From Candidatus Bathyarchaeota archaeon (GTDB lineage: Archaea > Thermoproteota > Bathyarchaeia > RBG-16-48-13 > GCA-020355125), in assembly GCA_030607815.1 (NCBI GenBank), contig JAUWJG010000035.1, positions 1-8,130 of the forward strand: a stretch of 8,130 nucleotides of DNA. Reading direction: 5' to 3'. A program made the translations under genes and the position numbers. Below are positions 1 to 6,901 of this stretch, piece by piece (within the stretch, counting starts at the first letter, position 1; the number at the start of each line of letters is the position of its first letter). The notes beneath the pieces are model-generated. The model was not told the origin of the DNA. It saw nothing but the letters and a program-made list of their open reading frames with translations, and searched no databases.

Positions 1-428
1 GTTGAACTGTCAGGTTTTGTAAAGGTCAAAGTTACTGTTTTATCTGTGAGAGATGGGTTGAGGGAACCTATGACTGTTATTTCATTTCCCAGGATGATGT
101 TTATTGGGGATGAAGAACTTGTGATGGAGCTCGAGATCTTCGTCACTGTAAAAGATGATGTTGAGCTGGATGCGCCTTCGTGAGTTACATCTCCTGCCCA
201 GCTAGCTGAAACAGTCCATGTACCTACCATATCAGGGATGTATGTGTCTGTGTAATCCCCTAGGTTTGTTGTAACTGTTCTTGTAAATGTTGAACTGTCA
301 GGTTTTGTAAAGGTCAAAGTTACTGTTTTATCTGTGAGAGATGGGTTGAGGGAACCTATGACCGTTATTTCATTTCCTAAGATGAGGTTTATTGGAGATG
401 GAGAACTTGTGATGGAACTCGAGATCTG
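1..428 (-). repeat. 288-bp tandem repeat encoding 96-aa Ig-like modules
   Basis: Positions 1-140 and 289-428 are the same sequence with a period of exactly 288 bp (96 codons). The first 60 bases of each copy (1-60 and 289-348) are identical, and the next 80 differ at only a small number of sites. Only one full period plus the start of the next lies in the window, so more copies may follow to the left. The reading frame is kept, which fits in-frame duplication of an Ig-like module. Confidence 0.9.
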
Positions 429-1403
429 CATCACGGTAAATGTAGAGACATTGTCAGCTTCACCATTATTATCGAGTAAATTTTTTGCGTAAATATCAAT
501 CCAATATGTTCCAGCATTTTCACCTGAACTATCCCATAGCCCTGTATAAGTTCCATCTCTGAAAAGATCTGTAAGGCTTATAGTAGCTATGTTTGTCTCA
601 TCAGGCCTTTGAATAGTGGCAAAAACACTATCTACACCAGATCTATCAAAAACATCGATACTGATCGCAAAAATGGTTCCAATAGGACCAATGTTTGGCT
701 CTACGTTACAATTACTGATTGTTGGAGGACCATTATCAGGTGGACTTAGCACATCCTGTATATCAATGACATCTTTAGCCGCACTTGTCCAACCTTGATC
801 GGAAGCAGAAGCATGTGACTGAGCCTTCATAATCCAAACATCCACTGGAACTCCACCTGTCAAAACAGACCAAGGAAACCGACCTTCTAATGCAGTTCGC
901 ATCGTATAGAGATCTCCAGCTTCGATAGGAATCTCTGTTACACTCAAATCATCTGGATTACTCATCCATTCAGTTACAAATTTTGGGTGATTAAATGTTC
1001 TGATGGATACACTCATTTCGCCATATCTATCCACATCAAATTGTAATGAATGCGTTGCAACATCAGTTACTGTTGAACTACCCAAAGCTATTACTAGAAC
1101 ATAATATGTTTGTTCAATATTTTCAGGAACCTGTTCAACATCCCAACGCACACACAAATAATCATCGTCAAAATCAACACCGATGTATAAAAGTTCTCGT
1201 TCTTGTTGACCACTAGCTCCAGAAGCGTCATCACACCAAAGAATACCTGTAGAAGTATTAGTGTCTTGTACCCAGATTGATGGAGAACTCCAACTGTCCG
1301 GTTCAACATATGCATAAGTCACTGTTAGTATTGAAACAATTAAAAGAAGTGATAATGTTGAAGCTCCAAACCATCTTTTACTTTCTTCGTTCATACATTG
1401 CAT
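1..1403 (-). CDS. Secreted/surface protein with Ig-like tandem modules (N-terminal part, gene runs off left edge)
   Basis: The frame is open from ATG at 1403 down to the window edge (467 codons, no stop), so this is the 5' part of a larger gene. An in-frame TAA lies three codons upstream, so 1403 is the first possible ATG; an ATG at 1394 is an equally plausible start. Residues about 9-31 form a basic-then-hydrophobic signal peptide ending TYA, so export is likely. Residues about 32-220 are a unique, Trp- and Asp-rich, probably beta-sandwich region that I do not recognise. Residues about 225-320 look like an Ig-like domain (PPTISNCNVEPN ... GTYWIDIYAKN). From about residue 324 come modules of 96 aa with the pattern SSSITSS, GNEITVIGSLNP, TLTFTKPDSS, TWTVSASWAGD. 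These resemble the Ig-like modules common in archaeal cell-surface proteins. Role (cell envelope or adhesion) is inferred from architecture. No enzymatic motif is visible. Confidence 0.85.
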   Translation of the reverse strand, partial: MQCMNEESKRWFGASTLSLLLIVSILTVTYAYVEPDSWSSPSIWVQDTNTSTGILWCDDASGASGQQERELLYIGVDFDDDYLCVRWDVEQVPENIEQTYYVLVIALGSSTVTDVATHSLQFDVDRYGEMSVSIRTFNHPKFVTEWMSNPDDLSVTEIPIEAGDLYTMRTALEGRFPWSVLTGGVPVDVWIMKAQSHASASDQGWTSAAKDVIDIQDVLSPPDNGPPTISNCNVEPNIGPIGTIFAISIDVFDRSGVDSVFATIQRPDETNIATISLTDLFRDGTYTGLWDSSGENAGTYWIDIYAKNLLDNNGEADNVSTFTVMQISSSITSSPSPINLILGNEITVIGSLNPSLTDKTVTLTFTKPDSSTFTRTVTTNLGDYTDTYIPDMVGTWTVSASWAGDVTHEGASSSTSSFTVTKISSSITSSSSPINIILGNEITVIGSLNPSLTDKTVTLTFTKPDSS

Positions 1404-1478
1404 GTCTCTTTACTCTTTCATACGTTACATCCTTTTGAATAAGGTGAATAAATTCTATATTTAGTGTAACTATTTAGG

Positions 1479-1488
1479 ATATATATAA
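1479..1488 (-). promoter_or_regulatory. TATA box for the surface-protein gene
   Basis: On the minus strand this reads TTATATATAT, a good archaeal TATA element. Counting about 25 nt downstream puts a transcript start near 1457 and a leader of about 53 nt before ATG 1403. The leader holds a tiny reading frame (ATG AAA GAG TAA) just upstream of the start, preceded by AAAAGGATG. No start-site data are available. Confidence 0.45.
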
Positions 1489-1797
1489 TGAATTAGAAAA
1501 AGAAATTAGAAAGATAAATATTTATAACTATGTTATATACTTGCTGATTCAAATTCTCGATAAAATAGCTTCATAAAATCTCTATATTTTAAGCTTCAAT
1601 AATCAACCATCTTTACTAGTTGTGTATTTTAATAGATTGAATTAGTTGATGTAAAACTAAGTTGTTAAATAACAAAAATGTTTGAATCGACAAATCAACT
1701 ATAAATCATTAAGAACATTTTATTTTATAGAGTAAGTTTGTGAACTAAAGAGTTAAATTTAGTCTATTCTTATTTTTTCAATATCACAATTACATAA

Positions 1798-1804
1798 GAG
1801 ATGA
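1798..1804 (+). promoter_or_regulatory. Ribosome binding site deciding the TTG start of ahcY
   Basis: GAGATGA is one mismatch from the archaeal Shine-Dalgarno GAGGTGA and sits 6 nt before TTG 1811. It overlaps an in-frame TGA at 1802-1804, so translation cannot begin further upstream in this frame. Confidence 0.5.
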
Positions 1805-1810
1805 ATATAC

Positions 1811-3064
1811 TTGACTTCAAAATATCAAATCAAAAATATTGACTTATCCCCTCAAGGTGATAATGCGATCTACCTTGCTGAGTCGAGAATGCCAACGCTT
1901 TCTAAAATAAAACGAAGATTTGAAAAAGAGAAACCTCTTAAAGGAGTCACCATAGGTGCGTGTCTACACGTAACAAAAGAAACGGGAGTCCTTGCTCAAA
2001 CATTGAAAGCTGGAGGTGCAAAGTTTGTTTTGTGTGGTTCTAATCCATTAAGTACTCAAGATGATGTTGCAGCTGCTCTAGTAAAAGAAGGATTTAACGT
2101 ATATGCTTGGCGTAATAATGACTCTGAATATTATAATTGTATAAATTCTGTTCTAGATCATAAACCAGATATACTAATAGATGATGGAGCTGACCTCATT
2201 GTGATCGCCCATAAAGAGAAGTCAACTTTACTCGAAAAAATCATTGGGGGTCAAGAAGAAACAACAACTGGAGTGAATAGATTAAGAGTGATGTACGAAA
2301 AAAAAGCACTTAATATTCCAGTAATAGCTGTGAATGATGCATTTCTGAAAACAATGTTTGATAATAGATATGGTACAGGTCAAGGAGTAGTTTCAGCTAT
2401 AAGCGCTCTAAACATACTCTTTGCAGGAAAAAATGTAGTAGTTGCTGGATATGGTCCTTGTTCTTGGGGTATGGCTACTCGAGCACGAGGATTAGGAGCA
2501 AATGTTATTGTAACTGAAGTGAATCCAATGAAAGCCTTAGAAGCCGTTATGGATGGCTATAGGGTTCTTCCCATGGAAAAGGCTGTCTTGGAAGCAGATA
2601 TGGTCTTTACCTCAACAGGATGTAAAGATGTTGTAGTTGGAAAACACTTCGAGAAGATGAAAGATGGTGCAATCCTTGCAAACCTTGGACACTTCAATAT
2701 TGAGATATCCGTAAAAGATCTGGAAAAGATGTCTAGCAAAAAAAAGCGGGTAAGAGAATACGTAGACGAATATACTTTTTCTGATGGAAAAAGATTGTAT
2801 CTTCTAGGAGAAGGTAGATTAGCCAACCTTGTAATCCTTGGAGGTCATCCATCGGAAATTATGGACCTAAGTTTTTCGGTACAAGCACTAACTGCAGAAT
2901 TTTTGGTTACAAATCGTGGCAAATTGGAGAATAAGGTCTACACTGTTCCAGATGAGATAGACAAAGAAATTGCGAAAGTGAAATTAGAAACTATGAATAT
3001 CCAGATAGATTCATTAACCGAAGATCAGGAAGCATATATTAAAAGTTTCGAAATTGGAACCTAA
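1811..3064 (+). CDS. ahcY: S-adenosylhomocysteinase (AdoHcy hydrolase), archaeal type
   Basis: This NAD-dependent cytosolic enzyme splits S-adenosylhomocysteine into adenosine and homocysteine, relieving product inhibition of methyltransferases. The protein is 417 aa, normal for archaeal members, which lack the bacterial/eukaryotic C-terminal extension. Family landmarks in order: MPTL (27-30), CLHVTKET with His53, NPLSTQDD (78-85), DDGAD (124-128), QEETTTG (148-154), the catalytic Lys180 and Asp184 in LKTMFDN, the NAD-binding stretch VVVAGYG (209-215), NLGHF with His293, and GGHPSEIMDLSF (344-355). The TTG start at 1811 gives the family's usual N-terminus (KNIDLSPQG ... AESRMP), and the in-frame TGA just upstream excludes a longer form. 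Odd points: the Rossmann motif is GYGPCSWG, with Ser where the third glycine is usual; the usual DGI-RAT segment before it reads SAISALN; and GHFD reads GHFN. Catalytic residues are intact, so it is probably active but divergent. metG follows after 37 nt. Confidence 0.95.
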   Translation: MTSKYQIKNIDLSPQGDNAIYLAESRMPTLSKIKRRFEKEKPLKGVTIGACLHVTKETGVLAQTLKAGGAKFVLCGSNPLSTQDDVAAALVKEGFNVYAWRNNDSEYYNCINSVLDHKPDILIDDGADLIVIAHKEKSTLLEKIIGGQEETTTGVNRLRVMYEKKALNIPVIAVNDAFLKTMFDNRYGTGQGVVSAISALNILFAGKNVVVAGYGPCSWGMATRARGLGANVIVTEVNPMKALEAVMDGYRVLPMEKAVLEADMVFTSTGCKDVVVGKHFEKMKDGAILANLGHFNIEISVKDLEKMSSKKKRVREYVDEYTFSDGKRLYLLGEGRLANLVILGGHPSEIMDLSFSVQALTAEFLVTNRGKLENKVYTVPDEIDKEIAKVKLETMNIQIDSLTEDQEAYIKSFEIGT

Positions 3065-3101
3065 CCCCCACAGTATCCCACTATTGTCATCTTAAAAATA
3101 A

Positions 3102-4796
3102 ATGGAAAGATTAATATTAAGAAAAAAAATTCTTCTATTAGTATCAATTGACGAGGTGTTACTTCTCATCAAAAATATTATAGTCACTGCCGCACTTCCT
3201 TATGCTAACGATAAGCTCCACCTTGGACACTTACGTTCTACGTATATTCCCGCCGATGTTTATGTTCGATATTTACGGCTAAATGATCGGAACGTAATAT
3301 ATATCTGTGCAACAGATGAACATGGAACTCCAATTACAATACGGGCAGAGAATGAACATATATCTCCAAAAGTGATAGTGGACAAATATCATAAAGCTAT
3401 TTACAAAGATTTAAAGCAAATGGGTTGTTCTCTAGACAAGTTCGGTAGAACAACTTCTCAAACACATTATACCTTAACTCAGGAGTTCTTTACTCGACTT
3501 CTTCAAAAAGGCTACATCTATAAAGCTAATTATAAACAACTATACTGTTCAAAATGTAATCGATTCTTACCAGATCGATATATCCAAGGGACATGCCCTC
3601 GTTGTGGAGGAGAGAAAGCAAGAGGAGATGCTTGTGACGTTTGTGGTACTTATTTAAAACCTAGTGAATTAAATGACCCCTATTGCGTGTCTTGTGGAAC
3701 AAAACCTGAAATCCGAGAAACAACCCATTGGTTCTTCAAGCTAAGTGCTTTTCAAACCTTTCTTAAGGAATGGATCAATGAGAATGATGAATTATCTCCA
3801 AACGTGAAGAATTATGTATCCCAATGGCTCAAAGATGATCTGAAGGATTGGTGTATCACAAGGGATCTAAGTTGGGGTGTTCCAGTTCCCGTTGAAGGTG
3901 CTGATAAGAAAGTTATTTACGTCTGGTTTGATGCTCCAATAGGCTATTTATCGTCAACAGTGGATTGGGCTGAGTCCTCTGGAGATAAAGAAAAGTGGAA
4001 ATCTTTCTGGAAAGAAGACGAAGGTAGAATGATTCATTTCATTGGAAAGGACATTATTTATCATCACGCAATATTTTGGCCTGCTTTGTTGAAGGCTCAT
4101 GGAGACTATAATCTTCCGTATAAAATCATTGCCGGTGAGTATTTAACGCTTGAACGAAAAAAAATGTCCAAAAGTAGAGGATGGGTCATAAATGTTGAAG
4201 ACTATTTAAAGAAATATGATCCCGATCCCCTCAGATATTATCTTATAGTTGTTTCTCCATTGAATAAAGATGCTGATTTTTCTTGGGATGAGTACAATCG
4301 TAGAAATAACGATGAATTAGCTGATATATTAGGTAATTTCATTCACAGATCTTTAATATTCACTTTCAAATTCTTTGATAAAAAAATTCCTAAACCGGGA
4401 AAGATTTTGGAGAATGATAAAGAAATTCTTCAAGCGATTATAAAAACTAAGAAAGAAGTAGGGAATTTAATAGAATCTTGTAACTTTCATCATGCTTTAA
4501 GAAAAATCATCGAATTAGCCGCGATAGGAAACAAATATTTTAACATGAAAGAACCGTGGAAAATAATAAAAACAGATCCTGAAAATGCTGCGACGACGCT
4601 TTATTTTGCTAATCAAATCGTAAAATCGATCGCGATACTTCTAGAACCCTTCTTACCCTTTTCAGCGGAGAAAATATGGACTTTTCTAAATTTACCTGAT
4701 AGTGTTCATAATCAAAAGTGGAAAAACCTAGAAAAAATGGTCCCCTCAAACCATACCATTAATTTTCCAACTCCAATCTTCAAAAAAATTATTTAA
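3102..4796 (+). CDS. metG: Methionyl-tRNA synthetase (class I, archaeal type)
   Basis: It charges tRNA-Met (initiator and elongator) with methionine in the cytosol. Landmarks in the 564-aa frame: AALPYAN (30-36) leading to the HLGH signature (40-43); TDEHGTP (71-77); four CxxC knuckles (149/152, 165/168, 178/181, 195/198), as in the two-zinc connective peptide; WFDAPIGY (275-282); FIGKD (313-317); KMSKS (354-358); and the anticodon-binding helix with Asn477 and Pro-Trp 485-486. It stops at the family's usual FPTPIF end of the core, so the C-terminal tRNA-binding domain is absent. The ATG at 3102 is the longest canonical start, but the first about 22 residues match no family N-terminus and no Shine-Dalgarno precedes it. 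A strong GAGGTG (3153-3158) lies 9 nt before ATC 3168, where the family N-terminus (KNIIVTAALPYAN) begins. The real product is probably about 542 aa, starting at ATC 3168 or possibly GTG 3156. It likely shares a transcript with ahcY, though a weak TATA (3091-3100) is possible. Confidence 0.96.
   Translation: MERLILRKKILLLVSIDEVLLLIKNIIVTAALPYANDKLHLGHLRSTYIPADVYVRYLRLNDRNVIYICATDEHGTPITIRAENEHISPKVIVDKYHKAIYKDLKQMGCSLDKFGRTTSQTHYTLTQEFFTRLLQKGYIYKANYKQLYCSKCNRFLPDRYIQGTCPRCGGEKARGDACDVCGTYLKPSELNDPYCVSCGTKPEIRETTHWFFKLSAFQTFLKEWINENDELSPNVKNYVSQWLKDDLKDWCITRDLSWGVPVPVEGADKKVIYVWFDAPIGYLSSTVDWAESSGDKEKWKSFWKEDEGRMIHFIGKDIIYHHAIFWPALLKAHGDYNLPYKIIAGEYLTLERKKMSKSRGWVINVEDYLKKYDPDPLRYYLIVVSPLNKDADFSWDEYNRRNNDELADILGNFIHRSLIFTFKFFDKKIPKPGKILENDKEILQAIIKTKKEVGNLIESCNFHHALRKIIELAAIGNKYFNMKEPWKIIKTDPENAATTLYFANQIVKSIAILLEPFLPFSAEKIWTFLNLPDSVHNQKWKNLEKMVPSNHTINFPTPIFKKII
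3153..3158 (+). promoter_or_regulatory. Internal Shine-Dalgarno marking the likely true metG start
   Basis: GAGGTG is a six-base match to the archaeal anti-Shine-Dalgarno. It lies 9 nt upstream of codon ATC (3168-3170), from which the encoded sequence matches the normal MetRS N-terminus. No comparable site precedes ATG 3102. Confidence 0.55.
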
Positions 4797-4816
4797 CTTT
4801 TTTAAGATGAAAAAAG
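4797..4816 (+). terminator. T-tract/hairpin terminator after metG
   Basis: Immediately after the metG stop, CTTTTTT (4797-4803) and AAAAAAG (4810-4816) can form a 7-bp stem around AAGATG. The run of six T is itself the signal expected for archaeal transcription termination. The hairpin is A/U-rich and weak. Confidence 0.45.
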
Positions 4817-5178
4817 GTAAATCTGAACTAATTCTTTGAAGTTTCATATTTTCAGACCACTTTTTCTTGTTAAAGTCAATAATGTAGCTTTCTCTAGCTC
4901 TCGATGTTACCTTTCAAGTAGAGAATATTGATAAATACGCTTTTTTCGACCGTAGGAACCATAATTAGTAATTAGATAGAGCTCAGGTAACAAATTTTGT
5001 TTCTTAAAAATATGCAATATTTACATGAATAAGCATGCTTCATCAATCAAAAAAAAACCTATCATTTTTTTAAAATGAAATAAATGTAAAAAAATATTCC
5101 AATCCCTTTATTTTTCATAGATGTAGACTAAATAATACTTGAACTGGACTACTATTCTACTCTTTATCTTGATTTAAT

Positions 5179-5185
5179 AAAAAAA
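5179..5185 (-). terminator. T7 tract terminating the cofE operon
   Basis: On the minus strand a run of seven T lies about 18 nt past the stop of the MobA-like gene. No strong hairpin precedes it, but archaeal RNA polymerase can terminate on T-runs alone. Confidence 0.4.
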
Positions 5186-5202
5186 TAGTCAACGTTTTAT
5201 GA

Positions 5203-5832
5203 TTAGAGAAGTTGATTTTCCACTTCTTTTATGTCTTGAAGCGTGTTAACATTTAGAAAAGTGTTGAGTGTGCCATTAAAAATTTTCAGGATTGTAGTAG
5301 ATACATACATTAGCTTTGTCAAATTCATAATCATATTTTTAAGCCTATATTTTTTTTCTTCAAATGCTTGTAACGCAGCTTCGTATACAGTTTCTGTCTC
5401 ATATATTGCTTGAAGAGGCTCAATGTAGTTGTTTGGCCATATGGGGATCACGGCTTCTAAACCAACTACTAATTGTAAAAGAAGAGATACTACTTTGGTT
5501 GAGATCAACGGGGTATCATTAGGTAAAAGTATAGAATATTTTCCGAGAGCATATTTAAACCCTGTTAATACACCAACTAGTGGGGATCTGATAGAATATT
5601 CATCAATAACTATTCTTATAGGATTATGTAAAATATTTTCTAGCACTCTTTTTTGTTCTTCAGAAGCGACTACAACAAGCACTTCATCAACTAGAGGCCT
5701 TATCCTATCAACAACGTGGTTTATTAGAGGTTTATCTAGTAACATTGCTATACTCTTATTTGTTAAAAAACGTGATGATTGGCCACCTGACAAGATTATT
5801 GCTGAGCAATTTAACATTTTGATGTTTCTCAT
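5203..5832 (-). CDS. MobA-family NTP transferase (molybdopterin-guanylyltransferase-like)
   Basis: A 209-aa cytosolic nucleotidyltransferase of the MobA/GT-A fold. Motifs in order: ILSGGQSSRF with Gly16-Gly17 and Arg21, then Lys26 (nucleotide-binding loop); KPLINHVVDRI (34-44); SPLVGVLTGF (83-92); the metal-binding Asp106 in NDTPLIS; EPLQAIYE (138-145); and NVNT (194-197), equivalent to the NVNTPE segment of MobA. MobA proteins transfer GMP or a related nucleotide to molybdopterin. The loop SRFLTNK lacks the usual glycine of SRMGxDK, so the substrate is uncertain. The start ATG overlaps the cofE stop in an ATGA (5829-5832), suggesting translational coupling; an AAGGAG lies 14 nt upstream inside cofE. 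The pairing with cofE raises an F420 role (a CofC-like step), but the sequence resembles MobA more than CofC. No mobA symbol is assigned because the acceptor is unknown. Confidence 0.85.
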   Translation of the reverse strand: MRNIKMLNCSAIILSGGQSSRFLTNKSIAMLLDKPLINHVVDRIRPLVDEVLVVVASEEQKRVLENILHNPIRIVIDEYSIRSPLVGVLTGFKYALGKYSILLPNDTPLISTKVVSLLLQLVVGLEAVIPIWPNNYIEPLQAIYETETVYEAALQAFEEKKYRLKNMIMNLTKLMYVSTTILKIFNGTLNTFLNVNTLQDIKEVENQLL

Positions 5833-6599
5833 GGAAAAAGATTGTTCTCCTTCGGCATAATTAAATCAGTTGCTTTTGCTGTCTCACTTAATGGATATTT
5901 ATACCCTCTAATAATAGCAACAGATATCTTTTCAGCAGCATTACCAATAACAAGCTCTGCAGCAGAAGCTAATTCATCTATTATAGCAGTTTTCTTCACT
6001 TTTAAAACATAATTAAAAAGATCCTTCTTACCCCGCAAATCAAGGGTAGCTTCCATTCCAGAAGAACCAATAGCTAAATCGATATGACCAATACGCCAAG
6101 GTCTACCTGAAGTATCTGAAATAATTACTGCAATTTCTGATCCTGATAAATCTTTTATTTTTTTTCTAATCCTTGAAGCCGACTCATCAGAATCAATTGG
6201 TAATAATGAGACTGAGTCTCCTCCAGAAATATTTGATTTATCAACACCTGAATTAGCACATACCCACCCCTGTTTTGTCTCAGTTATTAAATGTCCACCA
6301 ATCAACCTTACAATTGATTTCGATTCTCTTAAGATTAATTCAACAAGTTCAGGTTCTTTACAAGTTGTTCTAGCAACATTTCGGGCAAAAGGTGAAGGTG
6401 TTATATCCTTTAAACGATACACTCTACCTTCAGCCTTAGAAACTATCTTCTGAGCTACAACCAATATGTCATAGTCTAGTATGGGGGATCCCTGTTTTTC
6501 TGCTGCACCACAAATTATCTTTCCAAGATCATCGTCTGGTTGAATAATTGGAATACCAACAATCCCGATTATCTGAACTTTAGGATTAACTTGAGACAT
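5829..6599 (-). CDS. cofE: Coenzyme F420:L-glutamate ligase (F420-0 gamma-glutamyl ligase)
   Basis: It adds L-glutamate residues to F420-0, using GTP, as the last step of coenzyme F420 synthesis. The 256-aa length matches stand-alone archaeal CofE, without the bacterial FbiB C-terminal domain. Landmarks: GIPIIQPDDDL (15-25), VVAQKIVSKAEGR (47-59), ELILRES (87-93), WVCANSGVDKSN (112-123, with the acidic/Asn metal- and nucleotide-site residues), LLPIDSDESA (132-141), SDTSGRPWRIG (161-171), AIGSSG (176-181) and DELASAAELVIG (208-219). The start is firm: AAGGAG lies 9 nt before ATG 6599, and a TATA box sits about 50 nt upstream. It is the first gene of a two-gene operon and overlaps the MobA-like gene by 4 nt. 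It implies the cell makes F420 and has F420-dependent oxidoreductases elsewhere. The other cof genes are not in the window. Confidence 0.96.
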   Translation of the reverse strand: MSQVNPKVQIIGIVGIPIIQPDDDLGKIICGAAEKQGSPILDYDILVVAQKIVSKAEGRVYRLKDITPSPFARNVARTTCKEPELVELILRESKSIVRLIGGHLITETKQGWVCANSGVDKSNISGGDSVSLLPIDSDESASRIRKKIKDLSGSEIAVIISDTSGRPWRIGHIDLAIGSSGMEATLDLRGKKDLFNYVLKVKKTAIIDELASAAELVIGNAAEKISVAIIRGYKYPLSETAKATDLIMPKENNLFP

Positions 6600-6608
6600 T
6601 CAAAAATA

Positions 6609-6614
6609 CTCCTT
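6609..6614 (-). promoter_or_regulatory. Shine-Dalgarno of cofE
   Basis: Minus-strand AAGGAG, 9 nt before the cofE ATG at 6599. It is the best ribosome binding site in the window and fixes the cofE start. Confidence 0.75.
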
Positions 6615-6647
6615 TTATAGTTTAATTACACTAAATCATGCGTTCTT

Positions 6648-6663
6648 CTTATATAAACCGAAA
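6648..6663 (-). promoter_or_regulatory. BRE/TATA promoter of the cofE operon
   Basis: The minus strand reads TTTCGG followed by TTTATATAAG (TATA at 6648-6657). About 25 nt downstream gives a transcript start near 6627 and a leader of about 28 nt carrying the AAGGAG site. The geometry is typical for archaea. Confidence 0.65.
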
Positions 6664-6857
6664 AATCTATTTAATCTTTTTTCCAGATCTAACTTCAGAT
6701 AAAATAAGAAAGTTTAAAATAGATATTAATAATCAGGTAAGCTACCTTTTCTCCTTAAAAAACAAAATTAAAGGCCCTAAAGATGATTATCTGTTTTAGA
6801 AACCAGAATCTTCTTAAAGGATTATTTTTAGAGACTCGATAAATGAAGAATGTTACA

Positions 6858-6867
6858 CTAATATAAG
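6858..6867 (+). promoter_or_regulatory. TATA box of the basic microprotein gene
   Basis: CTAATATAAG lies about 40 nt before ATG 6902. A start of transcription about 25 nt downstream (near 6885-6889) leaves a short leader beginning at or just before the AGGTGA ribosome binding site (6887-6892). Confidence 0.5.
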
Positions 6868-6886
6868 AGCACAATAAGTATTATGT

Positions 6887-6892
6887 AGGTGA
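6887..6892 (+). promoter_or_regulatory. Shine-Dalgarno of the basic microprotein gene
   Basis: AGGTGA, a full match to the archaeal consensus core, 9 nt before ATG 6902. Together with the TATA box it is the main reason for treating such a short frame as a gene. Confidence 0.6.
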
Positions 6893-6901
6893 AAACAGGG
6901 A

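Larger units (their letters stand above)
1404..1810. other. Divergent intergenic spacer
   Basis: About 400 bases between the divergent surface-protein gene and ahcY. It is very A/T-rich, with frequent stops in all frames and no tRNA-like fold. It holds the surface-gene TATA box near 1483, a weak ahcY TATA candidate (GTTAAATTTAG, 1752-1762) and an inverted repeat, TAGTTGAT (1643-1650) with ATCAACTA (1694-1701). That repeat encloses the smaller TTGTTA-AA-TAACAA at 1662-1675. These could be operator half-sites or chance in A/T-rich DNA. Confidence 0.5.
4797..5202. other. Convergent intergenic spacer without a recognisable gene
   Basis: About 400 bases between the converging metG and MobA-like genes. 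All frames are broken by stops. I find no tRNA fold and no convincing small gene. It contains T-tracts for both strands, including A9 at 5048-5056 and A7 near 5089-5095 (T-runs on the minus strand), and a perfect 10-base palindrome AAGCATGCTT at 5031-5040. It probably serves as a bidirectional termination zone. Confidence 0.5.

Noticed and set aside
616..798. 60-codon plus-strand frame
   Set aside because: It is antisense to the surface-protein gene, whose frame is open and carries a signal peptide and Ig-like modules; no Shine-Dalgarno.
1094..1315. 73-codon minus-strand frame with hydrophobic segments
   Set aside because: It is a shifted frame inside the surface-protein gene; the hydrophobicity reflects codon-position effects.
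2557..2826. 89-codon minus-strand frame
   Set aside because: It is antisense to ahcY, which has unambiguous family motifs in the other strand.
5031..5040. Perfect 10-base palindrome AAGCATGCTT
   Set aside because: A single short palindrome in a convergent spacer, with no second copy or neighbouring signal; chance is a sufficient explanation.
5429..5860. 143-codon open frame on the plus strand
   Set aside because: It lies antisense to the MobA-like gene and the end of cofE, has no family motif, and is the mirror of conserved coding sequence.
6638..6799. 53-codon plus-strand frame starting MRSSYINRKIYLIFF
   Set aside because: No Shine-Dalgarno or promoter of its own; it runs over the cofE TATA box, and its Lys/Ile/Asn/Phe-rich composition is what random A/T-rich DNA gives. 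Conservation in relatives would change this view.
6784..6809. Possible hairpin between GATTATCTG and CAGAATC
   Set aside because: The stem needs two bulged bases and a mismatch with a tiny loop; too weak to list.
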